Assembly: GCA_041694635.1 (NCBI GenBank)
Contig: JBDNHI010000016.1
Span: 1-64,000, forward strand
Reading direction: 5' to 3'
Origin: UBA969 sp041694635
GTDB lineage: Bacteria > Planctomycetota > Planctomycetia > Gemmatales > Gemmataceae
Length of the DNA stretch: 64,000 nt
Of the stretch, positions 45,088-53,158 are shown piece after piece. The position numbers were made by a program, and so were the translations under genes. The notes under the pieces were generated by a model. It did not search any database, was not told the DNA's origin, and saw only the letters and a list, made by a program, of their open reading frames with translations. Each line of letters opens with the position of its first letter. The stretch's first letter is position 1.

Positions 45088-45813
45088 AAAGAAACATAAT
45101 TTCCCCAAAACTTCAACTTGAAATAAACAACGAAACAACTTTATCGCAAGGAGTTGAAATTGTGTTTGAGAATAGAATTATGGTCCTAGTTCAATTATTA
45201 GAAGAGCAACAGAAACAAATCATTCTTACGCCTGAATTGATCCATAATTTACGGGTAACTTGCAGGCGTTTAATATCTGCCCGCACTTTATTTGAAAAAT
45301 CAACATCTAAAAGTTTAATTGCAAAATAGAAACAAAAAGTAAAAAACTGCTTGAAGTGCTAACCCTTTTGCAGAGTTGGAATTTGCTCAAGGCAAAAATC
45401 AATAGCTTTAATTCCTCAAATTCTTATCAAGACTCATTCTTTCACGGCATTATCTGGGCAGATCAAAACAACTCTTACAATAAAGTTATCGAGGTTTCGA
45501 AAAAAAAATCGCAGCTTTTATTATTTGGGGAAGAAAAGTATTATCCAAAATCTCAAAACAAAAAAGACTAAACCCTTCTCCATCATTCCACGAGTTTCTA
45601 CTACTGAAACTTATGAAGGCTTCTGATGAATTCCAAGACTATATTACCACAAGCGGTTATGATATAAATACACTACATCAACTTTGGCTTAAAACCAAAC
45701 TTCTGCGTCATTGCATAGAAATAGCAGAGAACGCCGTTCCCGAAGAAAAATTTGTTGTTCTTTACAATGAATTAAAAGTGGACAAAAACTCCTTGAGAAT
45801 TAAAGTAATTTAA
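45084..45813 (+). pseudogene. Frameshifted CHAD-domain gene
   Basis: Three consecutive frames together give one CHAD-domain protein. Frame 1 (from ATG 45084) ends with IHNLRVTCRRLISARTLFEK, the first CHAD helix pair, at the stop ending 45329. It continues in the -1 frame with KKLLEVLTLLQSWNLLKAKI, and after a run of nine A at 45500-45508 shifts by -1 again to FEKKIAAFIIWGRKVL and then DINTLHQLWLKTKLLRHCIE, the second CHAD signature. Both shifts are equivalent to loss of one base in an A-run. This is either decay, an assembly error at homopolymers, or possibly frameshifting during translation. CHAD proteins bind polyphosphate. The start is coupled to thiO by a 4-base overlap. Confidence 0.72.
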
Positions 45814-45994
45814 ACTTTTAGAAACCAACTTTAAACTTCAAGGCAAAGCAAATTTAATTGTGAATGAATCAAAAACTGGGAAGAAGAATTTGAGCTATCT
45901 TTTAAAAAAATTCATCAATGGAAGATTTCAATGCAAAGTGGTGGCTTGTGATAAACCTTGCTTATTTTTTTACCACCATAATTATTTCGAATTA

Positions 45995-46984
45995 CTATTC
46001 ACCATATAAAAGTTGATCAATCCAATTTTGAATTAACAAAATCAATTGGACTCTGCGCTCAATCTGAAATTCCGCTTGAAAGCAAAAATCCATCATAAGA
46101 ACTATTCTGCTAGGGTTATCGCCAAAAGAAAGCCTGAATCGAGATGTTCCTTCTTCTTTGCCACTGCGAGGCAAAAATTGATCTCTTAACCAAGTAAGAG
46201 TTTCATAAACAAGCCACTTGGCCCTAACGCGTTGCGAAGAAGATTCTTTTCCTGCAGCTTCGAGGAAATCCATAACCATTTTCACTAACTTAATGGAGTC
46301 TGGTGCAGGCAGAATCAGTTCAGCAAAAAAGGCATCTTGCATCAATGAAAACTCTGGGTTTGTCAACAAAAGAGCGCGAGAAACAGAGCCATTACAATTT
46401 TTAGGAATTTTCCCCAAGCCACCCTCATCAACTAATTCTTTTGCATTAATCACTTGCAAAATTTCGCTGCTGCTTAAACCAAAAAATGCAATTTTTTGAC
46501 ATCGAGAGATTATGGTTTCAAGTTGACGCTCAAGACTTATTCCTATTAAGAAAATGCTTGAATATGGGGGAGGTTCTTCCAAAGATTTTAAAAACCTATT
46601 GCCGGATTCTTCATTTAATAAATCACAATCATCAATGACAAGAACTTTAGCCCCACCCCTTGAAGCTTTCAGTGAAAATTGACTACAAATAGCACTCATC
46701 AAGGCTAAAGGAAATTCTTGTACATCTTCGGGGCAACTGTGAACTTGCAAGTCTGGATGGTTTGAGGAATCGACCAATTTACAAGAAGCACAATTATTAC
46801 AAGCGCCAAGGTTATCATCTAAAAAAGAGCATAAAAGAGCCTTGCCGAATTCAATCGCCAAAGTTTTTTTACCAATCCCCTCTATACCGTGGAAAAAATA
46901 CCCTTGCCCTAGTCTAGCAGATTTCCAAGCTTGAATCAGAGATTTAATTTGGCTTTCATGGCCTACAATATCTTTCCAAGACAC
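45995..46984 (-). CDS. holB: DNA polymerase III delta-prime subunit
   Basis: A 329-residue clamp-loader subunit. It has MSWKDIVGHESQIKSLIQAW, typical of delta-prime, a P-loop-like GIEGIGKKTLAIEFGKALLC, a four-Cys zinc module (LGACNNCASCKLV with an upstream Cys), KVLVIDDCDLLNEESGNRFL, LKSLEEPPPYSSIFLIG and the SRC motif ISRCQKIAF that supplies the arginine finger. The SRC motif and zinc module identify delta-prime rather than tau/gamma. The start is GTG 46984 with AAGGTG upstream. It is the last gene of a compact lipA-tmk-holB run, a common tmk-holB pairing in bacteria. Confidence 0.9.
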   Translation of the reverse strand: MSWKDIVGHESQIKSLIQAWKSARLGQGYFFHGIEGIGKKTLAIEFGKALLCSFLDDNLGACNNCASCKLVDSSNHPDLQVHSCPEDVQEFPLALMSAICSQFSLKASRGGAKVLVIDDCDLLNEESGNRFLKSLEEPPPYSSIFLIGISLERQLETIISRCQKIAFFGLSSSEILQVINAKELVDEGGLGKIPKNCNGSVSRALLLTNPEFSLMQDAFFAELILPAPDSIKLVKMVMDFLEAAGKESSSQRVRAKWLVYETLTWLRDQFLPRSGKEEGTSRFRLSFGDNPSRIVLMMDFCFQAEFQIERRVQLILLIQNWIDQLLYGE

Positions 46985-47004
46985 GAAAACACCTTTTCTT
47001 AACC

Positions 47005-47619
47005 TTATTTTAGAAGCTTACTAACTTGATCTAGTAGTAACTCAGAAACCTTTAACGCGGGCAGGGAAGCATCTAAAATTATAATTTGCTGCCTAGCTAA
47101 TTCTGCTTCTTTGATAAACCCTTGTCTAACTTTTTCGAAAAATTCGTCTGACCTTTGCTCCATCCTATCGGAAGGTTTTCCAATTCTTTGTCTAGAAAGT
47201 GAAACAGATAGGTCAAGAACAAAGGTCAAATCTGGGATCAATCCACCAGTTGCAAGCAACCCTGTCTGCCATAATTCATTGGGATTTAAACCCACTCCAT
47301 ACCCTTGGTAAACAACATTAGCTAAAAGAAATCTGTCCGAAATAACTATGGCCCCATCCTGCAAAGCCGGATTAATTATCTGATCCACCAACTGGGCCCT
47401 ACTTGCCATAAACAAAAGTGCTTCGCATCGATTTGTGATATGCAACCGATGATGCAGCAAGATATTGCGAAGAGTTTGACCTATTTCCGTCCCGCCCGGA
47501 TCAACGCAAGTAACCACTTTATGCCCTAGATCGGTTAATGATTTAGCTATGTTTTGAACTTGGGTAGATTTACCACAACCATCCAAGCCATCGATACTGA
47601 TAAACAAACCTTTACTCAT
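47005..47619 (-). CDS. tmk: Thymidylate kinase
   Basis: A 204-residue TMP kinase, which converts dTMP to dTDP for DNA synthesis. The motifs are LFISIDGLDGCGKSTQVQNI (P-loop), VDPGGTEIGQTLRNILL with the phosphate-binding position where E. coli-type enzymes have E-P-G, and VISDRFLLANVVYQGYG with the D-R-Y/F-like motif. A LID-region Arg cluster is in LSRQRIGKPSDRMEQR. I take ATG 47619; a TTG three codons upstream is also possible. It lies 18 nt after lipA and 20 nt before holB. Confidence 0.93.
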   Translation of the reverse strand: MSKGLFISIDGLDGCGKSTQVQNIAKSLTDLGHKVVTCVDPGGTEIGQTLRNILLHHRLHITNRCEALLFMASRAQLVDQIINPALQDGAIVISDRFLLANVVYQGYGVGLNPNELWQTGLLATGGLIPDLTFVLDLSVSLSRQRIGKPSDRMEQRSDEFFEKVRQGFIKEAELARQQIIILDASLPALKVSELLLDQVSKLLK

Positions 47620-47637
47620 AGCCTGCAATCTTAAAAT

Positions 47638-48543
47638 TTAATGGGAATGCTCGGGATGAAGATTTACGCCTGCCATCTCATCTGCGTGATAACTTGATCT
47701 AACAAAAGGCCCTGCAACCACTTTTTTGAAACCTAAAGACCTAGCAAGAACAGCAATAGAATCAAATTCTTCTGGGGGAACAAATCGCGCAATGGGCATA
47801 TGCTTTAAAGTAGGCGCAAGGTATTGGCCAAGGGTAAGTGTGTCGCAATCTACGGTTCTTAAATCTGCAAGCACATCCATTAATTCGTCGTTCGTTTCAC
47901 CCATTCCGAGCATAATACTAGATTTGGTGATGATATGGGGCTTGGTTTTTTTGGAATGATGAAGCACCGCAAGGCTTCTTTCATAAATCGCCCTGCCCCG
48001 AGCTTTTTTATACAACCTAGGAACTGTTTCCATATTGTGATTAAAAACCTCAGGCTCTGCTGATAAAACAATGTCAACCGCTGATAAGTCCCCTTGAAAA
48101 TCTGGTGTCAACACTTCTACCGAAGCCCCGGTCTTTGCTCGCACTGCCAGAATGCATCTACGAAAATGATCTGCACCTCCATCAGGAAGATCATCACGCG
48201 TAACGGAAGTTATTACCACAAATTTTAGTCCCAAACGAAAAGCAGCTTCTGCTACTCGATCAGGTTCATCATCTTCAACAAGCAGTGGTTCGCCTTTTGG
48301 AACGGAACAAAAGCCACAGGGCCTAGTACAAACATTCCCAAGAACCATAAAGGTTGCTGTTTTTCTGGAATAGCATTCGGGTCGATTAGGACACCGAGCG
48401 TTTTCACATACTGTTTCAAGTTTTAATTCATCTAACAAGGACTGCGTAAACGAATTCTCGTTACCCAAAGGTAACTGTTTTTTCATCCATGAAGGCAACC
48501 GCTTACTTGGAGCTTGTTTTTCGACCGTATTCAAAGGCAACAT
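47638..48543 (-). CDS. lipA: Lipoyl synthase
   Basis: A 301-residue radical-SAM enzyme that inserts two sulfurs into protein-bound octanoate to make lipoyl groups for 2-oxoacid dehydrogenases and the glycine cleavage system. Both cluster motifs are intact: the auxiliary C-x4-C-x5-C (CENARCPNRPEC) and the radical-SAM C-x3-C-x2-C (CTRPCGFC). FVVITSVTRDDLPDGGADHF and HNMETVPRLYKKARG are typical, as is the end VRSSYHADEM. The start ATG 48543 follows GGAGA. lipB is not adjacent. Confidence 0.96.
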   Translation of the reverse strand: MLPLNTVEKQAPSKRLPSWMKKQLPLGNENSFTQSLLDELKLETVCENARCPNRPECYSRKTATFMVLGNVCTRPCGFCSVPKGEPLLVEDDEPDRVAEAAFRLGLKFVVITSVTRDDLPDGGADHFRRCILAVRAKTGASVEVLTPDFQGDLSAVDIVLSAEPEVFNHNMETVPRLYKKARGRAIYERSLAVLHHSKKTKPHIITKSSIMLGMGETNDELMDVLADLRTVDCDTLTLGQYLAPTLKHMPIARFVPPEEFDSIAVLARSLGFKKVVAGPFVRSSYHADEMAGVNLHPEHSH

Positions 48544-48724
48544 AAAAAATCTTCTCCAAAATCGTAGTGGGTACTAAGATAAGTTTAGCGATATTTTGCC
48601 AAAAATAACAACCATCTATTTAAAATTGGTTCTATTTAAAAGTTTTATAATTTGAATGAAGACAGCGCCGATTGAAAATGATAAAATCTCATCAAACATT
48701 CCCCATTAACTAGGAGTATTCGTT

Positions 48725-49318
48725 ATGCGTTTCCTGATGACATTAGCTTTAATTGTCCCATTCCAAGGGTATTTAACTTCAACAGCGTTTGCTCAGGACA
48801 AAAACCCTATCGTTCTTATCCAAACCTCGCTTGGCGACATAAAGGTTGAACTGGATGAAAAGAAGGCCCCTATCTCGGTGAAGAACTTTCTTTCTTATGT
48901 AGATGATAAGTTTTATGATGGAACGATTTTTCACCGAGTTATTCCTACTTTTATGATTCAAGGAGGCGGTTTTGAAACCGGCCTTGAAAATGCTAAACAA
49001 GTTTCAGACTTCGAGAAAAAACAAAAGAAAACTAAAGACCCTATTAAAAATGAATCCGGTAATGGGCTTTCTAATGTTCGTGGTTCCATTGCTATGGCCC
49101 GTACTAATGTCTTAGACAGTGCTACCAGCCAATTCTTCATTAACACCGTCGATAATGGACGACTTGACCCTGCGCAGTATTGTGTTTTTGGGAAAGTTAT
49201 CGAAGGGATGGAAACCGTAGACAAAATTCGTAAGGTTGAAACTATGACAATTGGACAAGCGATAGGCGATGTGCCCACCAAAGATGTGGTCATTAAATCG
49301 ATTACCCGGGCCAAATAA
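48725..49318 (+). CDS. Exported cyclophilin-type peptidyl-prolyl isomerase
   Basis: A 197-residue cyclophilin preceded by a signal peptide (RFLMTLALIVPFQGYLTSTAFA). Its catalytic region has YDGTIFHRVIPTFMIQGGGF with the conserved F-H-R, ARTNVLDSATSQFFINTVDN, and the CFGKVIEGMETVDKI block. It should speed proline isomerisation in periplasmic proteins. The start is ATG 48725 with AGGAG upstream. A shorter cytoplasmic paralog follows 26 nt downstream, so the pair is probably cotranscribed. Confidence 0.93.
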   Translation: MRFLMTLALIVPFQGYLTSTAFAQDKNPIVLIQTSLGDIKVELDEKKAPISVKNFLSYVDDKFYDGTIFHRVIPTFMIQGGGFETGLENAKQVSDFEKKQKKTKDPIKNESGNGLSNVRGSIAMARTNVLDSATSQFFINTVDNGRLDPAQYCVFGKVIEGMETVDKIRKVETMTIGQAIGDVPTKDVVIKSITRAK

Positions 49319-49344
49319 CCTTCTCTATTAGAAAGACCAGATAA

Positions 49345-49827
49345 ATGTCAAATACCAATGTGATTATTGAAACCTCCAAAGGCAAATTAAAACTTGCACT
49401 TGATGAAAAAGCATCCCCCTTAACTGTGGCTAATTTCTTATCCTACATGAACGCTAAAACCTACGATGGCACCATCTTCCACAGAGTGATCAAGGGATTT
49501 ATGGTTCAAGGTGGTGGTTTTACCCCAGATATGAAACAAAACCCAACCAAACCCCCCATAAAAAATGAATCAGGTAATGGCCTTAAAAATGTACGTGGCT
49601 CTATTGCCATGGCTCGTACTAACGACCTCCATAGCGCCACTAGCCAATTCTTTATTAACACCGTCGACAATGCTTTTCTCGACAGTGCTCAATACTGTGT
49701 ATTTGGCAACATAGTTGAAGGCTTAGAGGTTCTAGACGCTATTGCGAATGTGAAAACTGGAAATAAACAGGGGCATGAAAATGTTCCAGTTGAAACCTTA
49801 TCAATTCTTTCAATCACGGCTGGTTAA
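49345..49827 (+). CDS. Cytoplasmic cyclophilin-type peptidyl-prolyl isomerase
   Basis: A 160-residue cyclophilin, close in sequence to the exported paralog just upstream but with no signal peptide. It has YDGTIFHRVIKGFMVQGGGF with catalytic F-H-R, NVRGSIAMARTNDLHSATSQ, FFINTVDNAFLDSAQYCVFG and VEGLEVLDAI, as in small bacterial PpiB enzymes. It likely acts in the cytoplasm, so the pair gives the same chemistry on two sides of the membrane. Its transcript ends at the hairpin at 49843-49872. Confidence 0.93.
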   Translation: MSNTNVIIETSKGKLKLALDEKASPLTVANFLSYMNAKTYDGTIFHRVIKGFMVQGGGFTPDMKQNPTKPPIKNESGNGLKNVRGSIAMARTNDLHSATSQFFINTVDNAFLDSAQYCVFGNIVEGLEVLDAIANVKTGNKQGHENVPVETLSILSITAG

Positions 49828-49842
49828 ATCAATGCCTAAACT

Positions 49843-49872
49843 AAAAAAGAACTGTGAAAACAGTTCTTTTTT
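49843..49872. terminator. Bidirectional rho-independent terminator
   Basis: A perfect stem of AAAAAAGAACTGT (49843-49855) and ACAGTTCTTTTTT (49860-49872) with loop GAAA. It has A- and T-runs on either side, so it works in both directions. It overlaps the stop codon of the convergent reverse-strand gene by two bases. Confidence 0.85.
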
Positions 49873-52252
49873 ATGGTTTTATCAAGACCTTGGCAAAAAC
49901 CTGATTCTTTCGATCTCCCGTTTCAAGAAAAGTTTCCATCAAGGTCTCCATCGATGGTGTTATTTTCATCGTATATCTTGAAATTAAACTGGATTGAATT
50001 GTAACGGTTTTATCAAAATCAATTTGCGATTCACCTTTTGAATTTCTCCCAAATAACAGATAAAAATTCTTCATTCCACTAGTTCTTATAGTAATTGTGT
50101 TAATTGCAATATCAGATTTAGCAAAAAAAGTTGCTGGCTGAAGATTTGGTTTCCAAGAAGGTGCGTAATTTAATCGAGATTCACTAATAGTATCTGAACC
50201 AATCCAATAAAATTGATTATCACAGGCTCTAGTTGCTTGGAATTCGTTTCCTAAAACAGTGCCACCGCCATCCGAGCCAAGTTGCTGCATAGGAAAAACG
50301 CGTGATTTATTTCTCATCCAATCACAAATTAGAGGTAATTCAGCGCTAAAGAACTCGATTCCCCTGCCTTTATATTGAGTCCAGATAGAGGGATAACCTC
50401 GTGGCATCCAATTGGTAAATAATTGCCTAGTCTTTAAATTGGGATCGCCTGACCTATCGCCATTCACGACATAAAAAGAGAGGTACTGGCCATTACGCCA
50501 ATACTTTTCGATAAAGAGTTCCGGGCTTGAGCTCATAGGAATAACGCCTGCAAATTGATCAGGATGAGAAAGCCCAATGTCATAAGCAACCGAGGCGCCT
50601 TGTTCTTGGCCAAAAAGAAAAATTTTATCCGGGTCAACAGGAGAATTTAAACGGGCATCTCTTAAAATATCAAGAATTGTATAGTGTTCTTTATCGGAGA
50701 AACCATAGCCGATTCCGCCTAGTTGCCAATCATAACCAATAAGGATAAAGCCATTTTCGTCGGCATAATTAGCCCATTTCGCAACCATAGAATCAGCAGT
50801 TTCATTAGTTCCAGGTAAAACCATTAACAAGGGATAAAGTCTATTAATATGGGAATCTAAAGGATACCGGATAGAAAACTTTGTGCCTTTACTTCTGCCT
50901 GAAGTAAGTTCTTTTTGGAATTTTTGTCCAGGAATTTTAGATTCTAGAGGAAAAATGGTTTGAGTTAAAATCTGCCCAACATCTTCGACTTTTATAGAAG
51001 GATTCTTTCTAATAAAATCTTCGAAAACTTTTTTCCGATTTAGGGAATTATTACTTTGAGTGAATTCAATAATAAAAGAACGAATTTGCCAAAGTCGCTT
51101 TGCAGATGCAGCATTAGGCTCTGCAGCGGTATTTCCCATTATAAACCCGGTGATGGCCAGTGCCGCACTTTTCTCAATTTCTTGTAGTGAACCAACAGCA
51201 TCTTTATTTTTTTGTTTAGAGAGACTTAAAAATGCTTCTAATCGATCAGTAGATTCTTCAGTAACATTTTTCTGAATGGTTTCAATAGCTTTTACTAAAA
51301 TAGGGTCGGCTTTTTTCTCTGCGAGTGTCAATGCTAGATAAGACAATATTTTTTGAGTTTGAAGAAATTCTTCTTTCGATTTTTCTAACTTAGATAGTAG
51401 GGCCTGAGTATCGGTGAGAATCTTTTCTTTAGCTTCCGCGGTTGGGAATTTATCTAATTGCATTCGAGCTTCAGCAAAACGGCCTGAAGCAACTAATCTT
51501 TTAATTTTCTCAAGTCTTTCTCTACCTCGAAACGAATCAATGATTTCTAACGCTTTTTCCGCCCGCTCTTTCTGGTCAGGAATATCTGAAATAAGCAACT
51601 TCAATTCTTTTTCACTTTCGTCGAACCAACCGGCCTGTGCCAGAAAATCAATCAGCTTAAACCTCCTAGATGCCATTTCTTCGGGCTTCACTTTGCTGAT
51701 ATTTTGAAAATCGGGGTGAGAATTGATTAACTTGCGTACCGTTGGTAGCCCAATTTCCTTTGTAAGGTACATAGAACTCATTACAAATTTATTTGTGACA
51801 TCCACTCGAACCGCATAGGAAGACAAAGAAGAAATATGTTGGTAAACGCCAACAACCCCAACAGGGCTTCGATATTTGAAAGTGCGTTCCCACTTAGAAT
51901 CCCATTCGGTTGCTTCAAGTTCTTGAAGGAAAGGGGGTGGGTTTTTTGGATTAGGGAAATAAAGGGCCTTAGGGTGAGTCCATTTTTCTTCTTGAATAGG
52001 TTCGCGCTTATCGAGGGTTCGCACCAGGTTAGGGTTGAAGTAAATCCGTCTTGCCCCATCATCCACCATAAAAAACCCTTTAGGAATAACGATTGGTTCC
52101 TTACTCACGGGATCAAATTCGGTGACACTCTCACGCTTAACCGTGCCTTGCAGAATAAAACCATCCTTTAAAATAACAATGTCAGCCAAAACAGAACAGC
52201 AAAGGACTAAGCCAATCAAAACAAGAGACAATATTCTTAAAGCTGATTTCAT
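49871..52252 (-). CDS. Large exported protein with an alpha/beta-hydrolase-like domain lacking the nucleophile Ser
   Basis: A 793-residue protein with a signal peptide (LRILSLVLIGLVLCCSVLA) and an N-terminal region beginning DIVILKDGFILQGTVKRESV, a pattern common in planctomycete exported proteins. The middle (about 200-420) is helical and probably coiled-coil. Residues about 440-660 resemble a PHB-depolymerase/esterase-like hydrolase: YPLLMVLPGTNETADSM, GFILIGYDW, DPDKIFLFGQEQGASVAYDI, FAGVIPMSSSPELF. At the nucleophile elbow the G-x-S-x-G is G-Q-E-Q-G, with Glu replacing Ser, so classical serine hydrolysis is unlikely. The last 130 residues look like a separate beta domain. Function unknown. 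Confidence 0.65.
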   Translation of the reverse strand: MKSALRILSLVLIGLVLCCSVLADIVILKDGFILQGTVKRESVTEFDPVSKEPIVIPKGFFMVDDGARRIYFNPNLVRTLDKREPIQEEKWTHPKALYFPNPKNPPPFLQELEATEWDSKWERTFKYRSPVGVVGVYQHISSLSSYAVRVDVTNKFVMSSMYLTKEIGLPTVRKLINSHPDFQNISKVKPEEMASRRFKLIDFLAQAGWFDESEKELKLLISDIPDQKERAEKALEIIDSFRGRERLEKIKRLVASGRFAEARMQLDKFPTAEAKEKILTDTQALLSKLEKSKEEFLQTQKILSYLALTLAEKKADPILVKAIETIQKNVTEESTDRLEAFLSLSKQKNKDAVGSLQEIEKSAALAITGFIMGNTAAEPNAASAKRLWQIRSFIIEFTQSNNSLNRKKVFEDFIRKNPSIKVEDVGQILTQTIFPLESKIPGQKFQKELTSGRSKGTKFSIRYPLDSHINRLYPLLMVLPGTNETADSMVAKWANYADENGFILIGYDWQLGGIGYGFSDKEHYTILDILRDARLNSPVDPDKIFLFGQEQGASVAYDIGLSHPDQFAGVIPMSSSPELFIEKYWRNGQYLSFYVVNGDRSGDPNLKTRQLFTNWMPRGYPSIWTQYKGRGIEFFSAELPLICDWMRNKSRVFPMQQLGSDGGGTVLGNEFQATRACDNQFYWIGSDTISESRLNYAPSWKPNLQPATFFAKSDIAINTITIRTSGMKNFYLLFGRNSKGESQIDFDKTVTIQSSLISRYTMKITPSMETLMETFLETGDRKNQVFAKVLIKP

Positions 52253-52395
52253 TAACTAACCCAATAAAAGATAACCGGACCTTTGAGACAAAATCCTTTT
52301 TACAATCTTCTATATATAGCTATTATAATAAAGATTGAAATATTCCAAGTTTAGCAGGTTTTTCCGACAAAGTTACAGTTAACAGGAAAAAAGCG

Positions 52396-52869
52396 ATGCC
52401 CATTCATTTTCGTTGCAAACATTGCGATTCTAAACTTAGCATTACACGAAGAAAAACTGGCGTACAAATTCAGTGCCCATCTTGCTACAAGTATCTTGTA
52501 GTACCTGCCCTACCAGATAACTCTAGGGTAATAAATCCCGTTGCGAATAACCCAACCCCTTTAAAGAAAACCCCAGCAAAAACAGACCCTAATGACTTTG
52601 AGTTTATAAATCCAGATCTTGTTTTAAAACCTAAATCCAAAGAACTTCCTGCACCTCCACCACCTCCCGTTTACTTTGATGAATTCGATGATGAGAACCC
52701 TATGTTTGATGTAGTACAGTTAGATTCGTTAGGAATAAATTCGGCTTCAATTGCTATATCTTGGCAAAAACTTTTTAAGTCGAACAAAACCATCATAGTT
52801 GTAATAGTCTCGTTTCTACTGGGGTTTATATCTGGGTTTCTTATTTACAGGGCAACCATACCGCATTAA
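52396..52869 (+). CDS. Zinc-ribbon membrane-anchored protein
   Basis: A 157-residue protein with an N-terminal zinc ribbon (FRCKHCDSKLSI and QCPSCYKYLVVPA, two C-x-x-C pairs). A Pro/Lys-rich middle includes APPPPPPVYFDEFDDENP, and one C-terminal membrane segment (IIVVIVSFLLGFISGFLIYR) is present. The layout suggests a tail-anchored protein with a cytoplasmic zinc-binding head. Similar small zinc-ribbon proteins are frequent in planctomycetes, with unknown roles. It is monocistronic, divergent from the large hydrolase-like gene and followed by a 289-bp gap in which I see nothing. Confidence 0.7.
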   Translation: MPIHFRCKHCDSKLSITRRKTGVQIQCPSCYKYLVVPALPDNSRVINPVANNPTPLKKTPAKTDPNDFEFINPDLVLKPKSKELPAPPPPPVYFDEFDDENPMFDVVQLDSLGINSASIAISWQKLFKSNKTIIVVIVSFLLGFISGFLIYRATIPH

Positions 52870-53158
52870 TTTAACAATAGTTTGAATCTAACAAAAAAAC
52901 ACCTGCAAAATCAAAACTCAAAACATTGATAAACTTGCCTTAAATTTCATAAGATTTTCAGATTATGCTTTCTGTTATAATTTTTACTTCGATGTAGATT
53001 TGCTTTGTAGGGGTTAGGGCATTTGTTATCGACCTTAATCAGATGTATTTTTTTAATTGAAATAGCTTAACCTGACTTTTAGGGCAATATTTTATTCTTA
53101 GTGTGTTGTAAACACTTAGTATCTTGGAAAGACTTTCTTTTTTGAAACAGGGTGTGGA

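Noticed and set aside
45814..45994. Continuation of the CHAD pseudogene or a small gene
   Set aside because: Short stretches such as NWEEEFELSFKKIHQWK look protein-like but stops interrupt every frame, so I do not extend the pseudogene call.
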